From assembly GCA_017469545.1 (NCBI GenBank), contig JAFUGE010000017.1:1-64000 (forward strand): a stretch of DNA of 64,000 nucleotides. The letters run 5' to 3'. This document shows, piece by piece, positions 17,371 through 25,540 of this stretch. The position numbers were made by a program, and so were the translations under genes. Under the pieces are notes generated by a model. The model did not search any database and was not told the origin of the DNA. It worked only from the letters and a program-made list of their open reading frames with translations. This DNA comes from Clostridia bacterium. Lineage in GTDB: Bacteria; Bacillota; Clostridia; TANB77; UBA1234. Position 1 is the first letter of the stretch. Every line of letters starts with the position of its first letter.

Positions 17371-17880
17371 ATGTTTAAGGTTGGAGATAAAATTGTATAC
17401 CCAATGCACGGCGCTGGGACAATTGAGTCTATCGAAGAAAAAGAGATTTTAGGCGAAAAACAAAAATATTACATAATGAAGATGCCTGTTGGAGACGTCA
17501 AAGTTATGGTGCCAACTAAGAACGCAGAAATGATTGGAGTTAGAGACGTTATCCCTAACGAGACAGCAAAGGGTGTTCTTGATGTTTTAGCTTCGGATAC
17601 AACAGATATGTCGTCTAATTGGAACAAAAGATATAGAGACAATATGGAGAAAATGAAGAGTGGAGACATTTATGAAGTAGCAGATGTTGTAAGAAATTTG
17701 TCTTTTAAACAAAAAGAGAAAGGTCTAGCAACAGGCGAAAAGAAGATGTTATCTAGTGCAAAACAAATTTTGATTAGTGAATTGGTATTAGCTGAAGCAA
17801 CTGATAAGGAAAATGTAGAAAAAATGGTTAATGATAAGATTGACAAGTCATTTGAGTTGTACAGAACAAACAAAGATTAA
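17371..17880 (+). CDS. CarD family transcriptional regulator
   Basis: A 169-aa protein. The N-terminal Tudor-like RNA polymerase interaction domain reads FKVGDKIVYPMHGAGTIE and VMVPTKNAEMIGVR; an all-helical C-terminal domain follows (LSFKQKEKGLATGEKKML). CarD/CdnL proteins bind the RNA polymerase beta subunit and stabilise the open promoter complex. The length is typical. It is a single gene with a strong promoter, followed by a repeat copy that ends in a T-run. Confidence 0.92.
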   Translation: MFKVGDKIVYPMHGAGTIESIEEKEILGEKQKYYIMKMPVGDVKVMVPTKNAEMIGVRDVIPNETAKGVLDVLASDTTDMSSNWNKRYRDNMEKMKSGDIYEVADVVRNLSFKQKEKGLATGEKKMLSSAKQILISELVLAEATDKENVEKMVNDKIDKSFELYRTNKD

Positions 17881-17900
17881 AACACATTTAAAAATCCAAC

Positions 17901-17933
17901 TGTAGGGGCAGCGTATTACGCTGCCCGATTTTT
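17901..17933 (+). terminator. Dispersed palindrome acting as carD terminator
   Basis: TGTAGGGGCAGCG-TATTA-CGCTGCCCGA followed by TTTTTT. The palindrome plus T-run has the form of an intrinsic terminator, and it is also a member of the dispersed repeat family. Confidence 0.75.
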
Positions 17934-17939
17934 TATCCC

Positions 17940-17970
17940 TATCCATGGGGGACGGAGGAAAATGGATAAA
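17940..17970 (+). repeat. Single arm of the eno-type long palindrome
   Basis: The 31-base arm of the palindrome at 6755-6818 recurs here with few differences (GGGGGACGGAGGAAAATGG is identical). Only one arm is present. It lies between the carD terminator and the promoter of the WG-repeat gene. Confidence 0.7.
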
Positions 17971-17986
17971 GGGACGTGAGTGGCGG

Positions 17987-18015
17987 TTGACAATTTGCAT
18001 AAAACATGATATACT
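17987..18015 (+). promoter_or_regulatory. Promoter of the WG-repeat gene
   Basis: TTGACA (17987-17992), 17 bp, TATACT (18010-18015). The spacer ATTTGCATAAAACATGA closely resembles that of the promoter at 57782-57810. Confidence 0.85.
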
Positions 18016-18071
18016 AACGCACAATGAAATACTATTTAACTTTCTTATAATTAAGAGAAAGGAGAATCATA

Positions 18072-18929
18072 ATGGATACTGCTCAAATGGTTTGCGATGA
18101 TGGGATTCAGCTCATTCGTAGGAAGCAAGATGGACTCTACAACTTTTTGCGGCAAGACAGATCACTTCTTTCTACCCAATGGTTCTATGGGGCGAAAGAT
18201 TTTCAGGAAGGTTTTGCTGCTATTCAGCAAGAGGAGAATGGCCCTTGGAGATTTATTTCGACTAGCGGACGCTTTCTAGGAAAGCACAAATGCTATTGGG
18301 CGAACTCTTTTTATGGGGGCTTTGCACGCGTCATGGAGAAGAAGAATTCTCATTGGCATTTCTTAAGGCCTAACGGCTTATTTCTTCTTCGTGATAGCTT
18401 CTACAAGGCATATGACTTTTCTGAAGGCTATGCGGCTGTGCAGGCTAAGGAAGGCGGAGTGTGGAACTTCCTAAAGTTTGACGGCACGTTTTTAACTGAA
18501 GAAGGTTTTTATGCGGTGGAAGACTTCCAGGAAGGATTTGCCACTGTCCAGAAAGAGAAAGATGGGCTTTGGAATTACTTAGGGCCCGACGGTTCTATGT
18601 TGCTAGAAGAAGGGGTCCATCGTGCATTTCCCTTTTGTGAAGGCTTTGCAGTGGTTCAAAAAGTGCAAGAGGGACGCTATGAGTTTTTAAAGCCAGATGG
18701 CACGTCCTTGGTAGAGGAGAAATTCCTGTTGTGTAAGAACTTCCATAAAGGGGTTGCGCTTGTGAAGCGTGATCAGTTTGAGTATAATTTTTTAAAGTCA
18801 AATGGTGAGTTTTTGTCTTCAGAATGGTTCACTTATGCCGATAGCTTTGACGATAGTGGATTTGCTTTGGTATGTCAAAGAAATGCTAGATTGAAAATCA
18901 ATCTAGATGGGAAAACGGAGAGGCTGTGA
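18072..18929 (+). CDS. WG-repeat protein
   Basis: A 285-aa protein made of about six imperfect 45-residue units. Each has a pattern such as GLYNFL, GPWRFI, SHWHFL, GVWNFL, GLWNYL, then a D/NG turn and an F.EGFA.VQ block. These are WG (KWG) repeats, thought to form beta-propeller-like or solenoid surfaces; the role is unknown. No signal peptide. A strong ribosome binding site (AAAGGAG) precedes ATG 18072. Codon use is richer in C/G-ending codons than the neighbours, and codon 27 is an in-frame CGG (18150) read in the zero frame, unlike the four frameshift genes. The stop codon lies inside the terminator stem. Probably acquired. Confidence 0.85.
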   Translation: MDTAQMVCDDGIQLIRRKQDGLYNFLRQDRSLLSTQWFYGAKDFQEGFAAIQQEENGPWRFISTSGRFLGKHKCYWANSFYGGFARVMEKKNSHWHFLRPNGLFLLRDSFYKAYDFSEGYAAVQAKEGGVWNFLKFDGTFLTEEGFYAVEDFQEGFATVQKEKDGLWNYLGPDGSMLLEEGVHRAFPFCEGFAVVQKVQEGRYEFLKPDGTSLVEEKFLLCKNFHKGVALVKRDQFEYNFLKSNGEFLSSEWFTYADSFDDSGFALVCQRNARLKINLDGKTERL

Positions 18930-18946
18930 GATTTCACAGCCTTTTT
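18922..18946 (+). terminator. Terminator of the WG-repeat gene
   Basis: GGCTGTGA and TCACAGCC pair across GATT, followed by TTTTT. The TGA stop of the gene is part of the left arm. Confidence 0.88.
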
Positions 18947-18962
18947 GCTTTGTAATTTATAC

Positions 18963-18991
18963 TTGACAAGAGTAGCCTTTATAGATAAAAT
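18963..18991 (+). promoter_or_regulatory. Promoter of rny
   Basis: TTGACA (18963-18968), 17 bp, TAAAAT (18986-18991). It implies a leader of about 140 bases before rny, with no obvious ORF or riboswitch. Confidence 0.75.
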
Positions 18992-19134
18992 AGAGGGGTA
19001 ATGAAAATATATTATTTTTAGATTTTTGAGGGTTTGAATGCGACCATAGTGAGTTTTCTTGTGAAAGAGAATTTCATATATAAGTAAAAACGTATTCGCG
19101 ATAATATATTGAACATTGAAAACTAAATAGGGAG

Positions 19135-20706
19135 GTGGACGATATTTTTACACAAGAACTGATTGTCCCTTCTATCATTGTCTTTTTTGTAACAGCTGTG
19201 CTTACAAGTTTAGTTTTCTTTTTGATTGGAAAAGCAAGAGATAAAAAAGGTTTATCAAAATTGAAAAATGCTGAAATCGAGGCAAAGAAGATTGTTGACG
19301 AAGCCCAGAAAACGGCCGAGGCTGAGAGAAAAGAAAAAGTGATTCTTGCAAAGGAAGAAATTCAAAAAGAAAGAGCAGAGTTTGATAAGGAGACAAAAGA
19401 GAGAAGGGCAGAAACACAAAAACAAGAAAGAAGATTGCAACAAAAAGAGGAAACTTTAGACAGAAAGATGGATAATATCGAGAAGAAAGAGGCCCAAATT
19501 ACAAGCAAGCTTGCTGAGCTTGATAAGCAAAAGCAAGAACTTGACAGCTTTAAAGATAAGCAAATCGAGCAATTGGAAAAAATTGCTGGCTTATCAAAAG
19601 AAGAGGCTAAGAATTATTTATTAGAGGCTTTGAGAGAGTCATTGGTTCATGACTCTTCTGTTATGATAAAAGAAATTGAGTCTAAAGCAAAAGAAGAAGC
19701 AGACAAGAAGGCGAAAGAGTACATTACTTATGCAATACAGAAATGTGCTGCAGACCACACTTCAGAGACAACGGTATCTGTTGTACCTTTGCCTAGCGAC
19801 GATATGAAAGGTAGAATTATTGGTAGAGAAGGTAGAAATATCAAGACGTTAGAAACATTGACGGGCATTGACTTAATCATTGACGATACGCCAGAGGCTG
19901 TTATTATTTCAGGCTTTGATCCTATCAGAAGAGAGGTTGCACGTATCGCATTGGAGAAGCTTGTTTCAGATGGAAGAATCCATCCTGCTAGAATCGAAGA
20001 GATGGTTGAGAAAGCGAAAGTTGAGCTTGAGACAATCATTAAAGAGGAAGGCGAAAGAGCTTCTATGGAGACTGGTGTAATGGGATTACATCCGGAAGTG
20101 CTTAAGTTACTTGGTAAATTAAAGTACAGAACAAGTTATGGCCAAAATGTTTTAAATCATTCTATCGAAGTTTCACAACTTGCTGGAATTATGGCAGACG
20201 AGTTGGGATTTGACCCTAAGCTTGCAAAACGTGCTGGTTTACTTCATGACATTGGTAAATCGATCGATCACGAGATGGAGGGTACACATGTTGAGATTGG
20301 TGTTGATATCTTGAAAAAATATAAAGAGAGCGACATTGTTATCAACGCAGTACATGCACATCACGGCGACGTAGAGCCACAAAGCATGGAGGCTGTTTTG
20401 GTACAGGCTGCAGACGCTATTTCTGCTGCTAGACCTGGCGCAAGAAGAGAGACTCTTGAGACTTACATTAAGAGACTTGAAAAGCTTGAGGAGATTGCTG
20501 ATTCGTTTGATGGAGTGGATAAGTCATTCGCTATCCAAGCTGGTAGAGAAGTTAGAATCATTGTTAAACCAGAGAACATCAGTGACGACCAAATGGTTGT
20601 TATGGCAAGAGATGTGGCAAAGAGGATTGAAGACGAGATGGATTATCCAGGACAGATTAAAGTAAATGTAGTAAGAGAAACAAGAGCAATAGAATATGCA
20701 AAATAA
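19135..20706 (+). CDS. rny: Ribonuclease Y
   Basis: About 520 aa. One N-terminal membrane helix ([20 protein letters not shown]) is followed by a long Glu/Lys-rich coiled coil to about residue 200, a KH domain ([20 protein letters not shown]) and an HD phosphohydrolase domain ([19 protein letters not shown]). RNase Y is the membrane-bound endonuclease that starts mRNA decay in Bacillota. The start is doubtful: GTG 19135 overlaps the ribosome binding site GGGAGG (19130-19135), and no ATG, GTG or TTG follows before the helix; ATT 19144 is eight bases after that site and is a candidate rare start. ymdB follows, as in B. subtilis. Confidence 0.95.
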   Translation: MDDIFTQELIVPSIIVFFVTAVLTSLVFFLIGKARDKKGLSKLKNAEIEAKKIVDEAQKTAEAERKEKVILAKEEIQKERAEFDKETKERRAETQKQERRLQQKEETLDRKMDNIEKKEAQITSKLAELDKQKQELDSFKDKQIEQLEKIAGLSKEEAKNYLLEALRESLVHDSSVMIKEIESKAKEEADKKAKEYITYAIQKCAADHTSETTVSVVPLPSDDMKGRIIGREGRNIKTLETLTGIDLIIDDTPEAVIISGFDPIRREVARIALEKLVSDGRIHPARIEEMVEKAKVELETIIKEEGERASMETGVMGLHPEVLKLLGKLKYRTSYGQNVLNHSIEVSQLAGIMADELGFDPKLAKRAGLLHDIGKSIDHEMEGTHVEIGVDILKKYKESDIVINAVHAHHGDVEPQSMEAVLVQAADAISAARPGARRETLETYIKRLEKLEEIADSFDGVDKSFAIQAGREVRIIVKPENISDDQMVVMARDVAKRIEDEMDYPGQIKVNVVRETRAIEYAK

Positions 20707-20712
20707 AAAAAT

Positions 20713-20745
20713 GCGGGTTGCAAGAGAGGGCAGCCCGCTTTTTTT
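20713..20745 (+). terminator. Terminator of rny
   Basis: GCGGGTTGC pairs with GCAGCCCGC (one G-U) across an eight-base loop, followed by TTTTTTT. Confidence 0.9.
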
Positions 20746-20773
20746 CGGGCGGCGTAATACGCCGCACCCTACA
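20746..20773. repeat. Dispersed palindrome (GGCGG variant)
   Basis: CGGGCGGCG-TAATA-CGCCGCACCCTACA directly after the rny terminator T-run. The stems read GGCGGCG/CGCCGC instead of GGCAGCG/CGCTGCC, a paired change that keeps the hairpin. Confidence 0.8.
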
Positions 20774-20827
20774 CTTGTTTTTTTATCGATTTTATGGTAT
20801 GATTGATGTTATGAATGGAGGCTAGCT

Positions 20828-21607
20828 ATGAATATTTTAATGATTGGGGATATTGTTGGAAAGGTTGGCGTGGACGCCGTTATTAAGAATATTTCAAAGT
20901 TAAAAGAGACGTACAAGGTTGATTTTACGATTGCCAATGGCGAAAATAGCGCAGATGGTATGGGAATTACGAGAAATATTGTAGGCGACCTATATGCTTG
21001 TGGGGTTGACGTGATTACGATGGGAAATCATACTTGGGGCAAGAAAGATATTTTTGCGTTTATTGACGACGAGGAAAGACTTGTTAGGCCAGCAAATTAT
21101 GCAGAAGGGATTGTTGGCAGGGGCTCTACTGTGATTCATTCTCACGGCCATAAGATAGGCGTTATTAACTTAATTGGAAGAGTGAATATGGGAGGAAGTT
21201 ATGATAGCCCATTTACGATTGCAGATAGAGAAATTGAAAAAGTAAAGGCACAGGGGGCTGAAATCATTGTGGTAGACTTTCACGCAGAGGCAACAGCGGA
21301 AAAAATTGCACTAGCATATTATTTGAAAGATAAAGTGACAATATTATTTGGCACACATACGCACGTGCAGACAGCGGACGAGAAAATATATGACTCTGGT
21401 ATGGGATACATCACGGATATTGGAATGACGGGGCCTGCCAACTCTGTGATTGGGATGGATGTGAGTGCTGCCTTAAAGCGCTTTTTAACGCAAATGCCGG
21501 AGCGATATGCTTGTGCGCAGGGCGAGGCAATGTTAAATGGGGTTGTGTTTGAAGTTGACGACAAAACGCATAAAGTACAAAATATCACAAGAATTAATAT
21601 AAAATAG
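20828..21607 (+). CDS. ymdB: YmdB-type metallophosphoesterase (TIGR00282)
   Basis: A 259-aa protein with the calcineurin-like motifs MIGDIVGKVG, NGENSADG, MGNHTWGKKD, DFHAEATAEK and FGTHTHVQTADE, all typical of YmdB. The B. subtilis protein is a cyclic-nucleotide phosphodiesterase needed for biofilm and sporulation decisions and lies next to rny, as here. A weak promoter (TTGTTT, 17 bp, TATGAT at 20775-20803) could serve it separately because a terminator and repeat intervene. Confidence 0.93.
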   Translation: MNILMIGDIVGKVGVDAVIKNISKLKETYKVDFTIANGENSADGMGITRNIVGDLYACGVDVITMGNHTWGKKDIFAFIDDEERLVRPANYAEGIVGRGSTVIHSHGHKIGVINLIGRVNMGGSYDSPFTIADREIEKVKAQGAEIIVVDFHAEATAEKIALAYYLKDKVTILFGTHTHVQTADEKIYDSGMGYITDIGMTGPANSVIGMDVSAALKRFLTQMPERYACAQGEAMLNGVVFEVDDKTHKVQNITRINIK

Positions 21608-21731
21608 GAAGAAATTGTTTTTTCTTGACGAACGATTTTTACAGAAATTGGAAAAAACTACTAGCAATTTATACAAAATATTATATAATAGGTATCGTAG
21701 ATTGAATGATATTATTTAAGGAGGCAAAAAA

Positions 21732-21992
21732 ATGGATATTTTAAAAATTTCAACAAAATCAAATCCAAATTCAGTAGCTGGGGCAATTGCATGTTTAATC
21801 AAAGAAAAGGGAAAAGCGGAAATGCAAGCTATTGGAGCAGGGGCAATTAACCAAGCAATTAAGGCTGTCGCTATCGCAAGAGGCTTTGTAGCTCCATCAG
21901 GCGTAGATTTAATTTGTATTCCGGCATTTACGGAAGTGAAAATAGAGGACGAAGATAGAACAGGAATTAGGCTTGTGGTAGAGCCTAGATAA
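21732..21992 (+). CDS. spoVS: Stage V sporulation protein S
   Basis: An 86-aa protein of normal SpoVS length and sequence: LKISTKSNPNSVAGAIAC, GAGAINQAIKAVAIARGFVAP and PAFTEVKIEDEDRTGIRLVVEP. SpoVS is an Alba-like small DNA/RNA-binding protein needed for coat assembly in B. subtilis, where it is also near rny and ymdB. AAGGAGG precedes ATG 21732. It is followed by a strong terminator. One of several sporulation genes in the window. Confidence 0.96.
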   Translation: MDILKISTKSNPNSVAGAIACLIKEKGKAEMQAIGAGAINQAIKAVAIARGFVAPSGVDLICIPAFTEVKIEDEDRTGIRLVVEPR

Positions 21993-21998
21993 ACAGAT

Positions 21999-22025
21999 AA
22001 GTCGGCTTAAGTGCCGGCTTTTTTT
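21999..22025 (+). terminator. Terminator of spoVS
   Basis: AAGTCGGC pairs with GCCGGCTT (one G-U) across TTAAGT, followed by a run of seven T. Confidence 0.9.
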
Positions 22026-22034
22026 AGTTACATA

Positions 22035-22063
22035 TTGACATAATCATTTATGCGGTATATAAT
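22035..22063 (+). promoter_or_regulatory. Promoter of the small Cys-rich gene
   Basis: Perfect TTGACA (22035-22040) and TATAAT (22058-22063) with a 17-bp spacer, ten bases after the spoVS terminator. Confidence 0.85.
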
Positions 22064-22123
22064 TATGGCGTATCTGAAGTTTACTTATACTACCTTAACA
22101 ATAATATGTAAGGAGGGAGTAAC

Positions 22124-22375
22124 ATGGCAACGATTAACTGTGCAATCTGTACATCATACTACGGCCCTGAGAAGTGGTGTAACCATCACGGTAGAGAAGA
22201 AGAGCCGTATTCCACGTGCAGCTACGCCGACGATGGTGGAAGCAATGGTGGAGGCGGCGAACAAATCTGCGATAATTGCGAAAGCTATGATCCCAATTAT
22301 CAGTATGGATATTGTGATTACCACCATTGTCGTACCTCTGCTTCTGGCTATTGTAGCGGCTTTGGCTGGAAGTGA
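22124..22375 (+). CDS. Small Cys-rich protein, unknown function
   Basis: An 83-aa protein with nine Cys and several His, arranged as CAIC, WCNHHG, STC, ICDNC, YCDYHHC and GYC, with a Gly/Ser-rich middle. The pattern suggests two small zinc-binding knuckles. No signal peptide is seen. AAGGAGGGAG precedes ATG 22124. It has its own consensus promoter and terminator and uses more C-ending codons than the neighbours, so it is a self-contained unit. I do not recognise the family. Confidence 0.7.
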   Translation: MATINCAICTSYYGPEKWCNHHGREEEPYSTCSYADDGGSNGGGGEQICDNCESYDPNYQYGYCDYHHCRTSASGYCSGFGWK

Positions 22376-22382
22376 GAAAAAA

Positions 22383-22417
22383 GAATGGGTAGTTTATACT
22401 ACCCATTCAAACTTTTT
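22383..22417 (+). terminator. Terminator of the small Cys-rich gene
   Basis: GAATGGGTAG and CTACCCATTC form a perfect 10-bp stem with a TTTATA loop, followed by AAACTTTTT. Confidence 0.88.
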
Positions 22418-22431
22418 AGGAGATGTGATTA

Positions 22432-23232
22432 ATGATAAATGTTAAAATAGTAAAATCTTATGTTGAAATTAATGTCAATAAAAGTGATTATGACTTTGTT
22501 TTTGTGTTTGACCAAGAACCGGAAGCAGAATATAGAAATGAGGTTGTTAGAAAACTCCCATCACAGAAAAAAATGCAAAGCGCAAAAATACTTACCATTA
22601 TTAGACTAAATAATAATTTTAAGCATTTGAAAAATATAGTTCTTACTTTGCGAAAAATGACTGAAAAGTCTGATGCTAGCGTTACGTATTATTTGATTGT
22701 TAATGACTCGAAATACTTACAGGACTTTATTCTTTGTCTTGAGGCAATGCAAATAAAAGATAGGAAAGAGAAATACGAATATCTCTATGATAAAACTTGC
22801 GAATACTTGGACGAGCAATTTAGCAAGTATAATTATTGCGATTTTAATCATGATAAGTGTATTGCTAATAGAAATGGAACTTGTAGATATCAAGAAATGG
22901 GATGTTGCCATTCTTTTAAATTGTCTAAATTTATTCCTGGAATGTTAACGAATGAAAGAGTATGCCAATATTTAAGCAACAAGAAATGCTCTACTAAAAA
23001 CATCTCTTGCAAGCTGCATTGCTGTGGTTATTTGCGAGAGAAAGGGATTCGATTTAAGACGCACGAAATGTTAGCCTTAGAGTGCTTTTTTAATCAAAAA
23101 CAGCACGATATTATTAACTTAAACTTTTTTAGGAATAGAGAGGAGATTATCGATAAACTTTTAGAGACGAATTATGAGCCATATTTGATTTATTTGATGC
23201 ATCGAGGCCACAAAGTGAAAAAAATATCTTGA
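22432..23232 (+). CDS. Uncharacterised protein with Cys-rich C-terminal half
   Basis: A 266-aa protein. The N-terminal 130 residues look like an alpha/beta fold without clear motifs. From about residue 120 a Cys cluster appears: YNYCDFNHDKCIANRNGTC, MGCCHSF, VCQYLSNKKCS, ISCKLHCCGYL and ECFFN, about a dozen Cys with Lys-rich spacers, which suggests a metal or iron-sulfur site. The C-terminal end has LIYLMHRGHKVKK. Ribosome binding site TTAGGAGAT. It follows the terminator of the small Cys-rich gene by 14 bases. I do not recognise the family, and function is unknown. Confidence 0.7.
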   Translation: MINVKIVKSYVEINVNKSDYDFVFVFDQEPEAEYRNEVVRKLPSQKKMQSAKILTIIRLNNNFKHLKNIVLTLRKMTEKSDASVTYYLIVNDSKYLQDFILCLEAMQIKDRKEKYEYLYDKTCEYLDEQFSKYNYCDFNHDKCIANRNGTCRYQEMGCCHSFKLSKFIPGMLTNERVCQYLSNKKCSTKNISCKLHCCGYLREKGIRFKTHEMLALECFFNQKQHDIINLNFFRNREEIIDKLLETNYEPYLIYLMHRGHKVKKIS

Positions 23233-23258
23233 CATAATTTGCATTTCTGTGATAAAAT
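23229..23258 (+). promoter_or_regulatory. Promoter of helD
   Basis: TTGACA (23229-23234; it overlaps the stop of the preceding gene), 18 bp, TAAAAT (23253-23258). Confidence 0.65.
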
Positions 23259-23289
23259 TCTTGACAGATATTTTGAAAACGGAGGTGCT

Positions 23290-25539
23290 ATGATGAGTGT
23301 AAAAGAAGAAGAGTACTTGCGTGAAAAACAAAAGCTGGACAAGACGAGAAAGTACATTGTACAGGAGATTAAAGAGAGCGAAGAGAGGCTCGAAAGAGGT
23401 TTCGAGGATTACGACTTCGACGATTATTCAGACGACTATATGAAAGCAGCCCTAAAAGATAGGTTTAATCAAAGGATTAAGAATTTAAAAATGATTGAAC
23501 CTAAACCATATTTTGCAAGAGTGGATTTTGTAGAAGATGGTAGCGATAAAAGGGATGCTTTTTATTTGGGCAAAACTTTCGTCACAGATCACGAAACACT
23601 AGAGCAAATCGTCATTGACTGGAGAGCGCCGATTGCCGATTTGTACTATGAGGGCAGGCTTGGTGACGCCGAGTATGATTGCCCAGAGGGAATGATTAAG
23701 GGCGAAATTAAACTAAAGAGACAGTATTTCTTTAAGGAAAATGGCAACTTAGAAAATCTGCTAGATATTGATATTACAACAAATGACGAAATGCTGCAAC
23801 CTTTCTTGGCGGCGGCATCAGATACAAGACTAAAAAATATTGTGGCGACAATTCAAGCAGAGCAAAATAAAATCATTCGTGCGGATATGTGGAAACCACT
23901 GATTGTGCAAGGAGTTGCAGGTAGTGGTAAGACGACAATCGCACTTCATAGAATTGCTTATCTTATTTATAATTACGAGAAGCGTTTTTATCCGGAGGAG
24001 TTTTTGATTATTGCTCCTAATAAATTTTTCCTAAATTATATTTCAAACGTTCTTCCAGATTTAGGCGTAGATAGAGTAGGGCAAATGACGTATGAAGAAA
24101 TTGCATTTGATGTGATCGGAAAAGTTTTTGATATTGCAGACCCGAATGAGAAGCTTAGCTTTATGATTAAAAATTCCAAGACAGAAAAAGAGAAGAGACT
24201 TGCCGAGATTATTGAGAAGACTTCAACGGTGAAATCTTCTGTTCGTTTTAAAAATATGCTTGACGAATATATTTTTGAGATTGAAAAGAATTTTATTCCG
24301 GAAGAGGATTTTATCATTAATGACCATGTGTTTATGGACAAAAATCAATTGCATTATTTGTTTAGTGTGGAATATGGCAATTTACCTTTGTGTAGAAGAG
24401 TGGAGGAACTTAGCAAGCACTTATACAATGCAGTAACAATGAAGAGTGGAGAGCTACTGAGAGAATACGAAGAGGATTGTGCTTATCAAATTTCGAAAGC
24501 GAAATTTAAGTTTAGTGATAGTACTATGCAGCAATCAGAAATAAGAAGGATTTATGACGAGCGAGATGCAAAAATCAAAGCGGTCACAAAGGACGCCAAG
24601 AAGAATGTGCAGAAATATTTTAAGGAGAATAAAGTATTAGAGCCATTACAATATTACAAAGACTTTTTGAATCACTATCTTGCGATTATCGCTAAAAACA
24701 GAATGTCAGAGGAAGAAATACAGTATATCAAAAATGAATTTCACAAGTATCAATTAAAAGGGAAAATTGAAATGGAGGATATTGCTCCACTAATGTATTT
24801 GAAATATCGTATTCACGGCATTAAGACGAAGTTTGACTTGAAACATATTGTCGTTGACGAGGCACAAGACTTTAGCGAATTTCAATTTTATGTGTTTAAG
24901 CAAATTGTGAAAAGCAATTCACTTACGATACTCGGCGATTTGTCGCAAGGAATTTATTATTATCGTGGTACACAAAATTGGCAAAAGACAATGAGCATTG
25001 TATTTGGGCCAGAAACAGATATTGAATATTTAACGCTTAGTAAAACGTATCGTACGACAGAAGAAATTATGAATACGGCAAATAAGATAATTAGTCACCT
25101 AATTGATAAACTGAATTGTCCACTTGGCGAGCCGGTTATGAAAAATGGTGCTCCGGTTACGATTAAAAAATTTGACAATGAAAAGGAAATGGTGGTGCAG
25201 ATAGTTAGTAGACTAACTGAATTTAAAAACAACAATTTGAAAAATATTGCGATTATTGGAAAAACAGTGGAGGATTGTGAGAAACTAAAAGAATTGATTG
25301 GCATGGACGAGATACATATTATCAGTGATTCGGATAGTGAGTATAGTGGAGGCATCAGTATTGTGCCATCGTATTTGTCGAAAGGCTTGGAGTTTGATGC
25401 GGTTATCATTACGAATGCAGATGTTTATCACTATACGATGTCAGAGGCGGATACGAAACTTCTTTATGTTTGTTGCACGAGGGCAATGAGCCAGCTGGAT
25501 ATCTATCATATTGAAGAATTGACTGAGCTATTGCAATAA
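23290..25539 (+). CDS. helD: HelD-type superfamily 1 helicase
   Basis: A 749-aa protein. An N-terminal antiparallel coiled coil (residues 1-75) precedes the UvrD-like core: Walker A GVAGSGKTTIALHRIAYL, Walker B HIVVDEAQDFS, GDLSQGIYYYRG, LSKTYRTT, and YVCCTRAMSQLDIYH near the end. This architecture matches HelD, which removes stalled RNA polymerase from DNA and recycles it in Bacillota. I start at ATG 23290 because GGAGGTG lies just upstream (23281-23287); ATG 23293 is equally possible. The stop is one base from the convergent splB stop. Confidence 0.9.
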   Translation: MMSVKEEEYLREKQKLDKTRKYIVQEIKESEERLERGFEDYDFDDYSDDYMKAALKDRFNQRIKNLKMIEPKPYFARVDFVEDGSDKRDAFYLGKTFVTDHETLEQIVIDWRAPIADLYYEGRLGDAEYDCPEGMIKGEIKLKRQYFFKENGNLENLLDIDITTNDEMLQPFLAAASDTRLKNIVATIQAEQNKIIRADMWKPLIVQGVAGSGKTTIALHRIAYLIYNYEKRFYPEEFLIIAPNKFFLNYISNVLPDLGVDRVGQMTYEEIAFDVIGKVFDIADPNEKLSFMIKNSKTEKEKRLAEIIEKTSTVKSSVRFKNMLDEYIFEIEKNFIPEEDFIINDHVFMDKNQLHYLFSVEYGNLPLCRRVEELSKHLYNAVTMKSGELLREYEEDCAYQISKAKFKFSDSTMQQSEIRRIYDERDAKIKAVTKDAKKNVQKYFKENKVLEPLQYYKDFLNHYLAIIAKNRMSEEEIQYIKNEFHKYQLKGKIEMEDIAPLMYLKYRIHGIKTKFDLKHIVVDEAQDFSEFQFYVFKQIVKSNSLTILGDLSQGIYYYRGTQNWQKTMSIVFGPETDIEYLTLSKTYRTTEEIMNTANKIISHLIDKLNCPLGEPVMKNGAPVTIKKFDNEKEMVVQIVSRLTEFKNNNLKNIAIIGKTVEDCEKLKELIGMDEIHIISDSDSEYSGGISIVPSYLSKGLEFDAVIITNADVYHYTMSEADTKLLYVCCTRAMSQLDIYHIEELTELLQ

Positions 25540-25540
25540 A

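Noticed and set aside
22050-22445. 131-aa ORF overlapping the small Cys-rich gene
   Set aside because: It overlaps the promoter, the better-supported gene at 22124 and its terminator in another frame.
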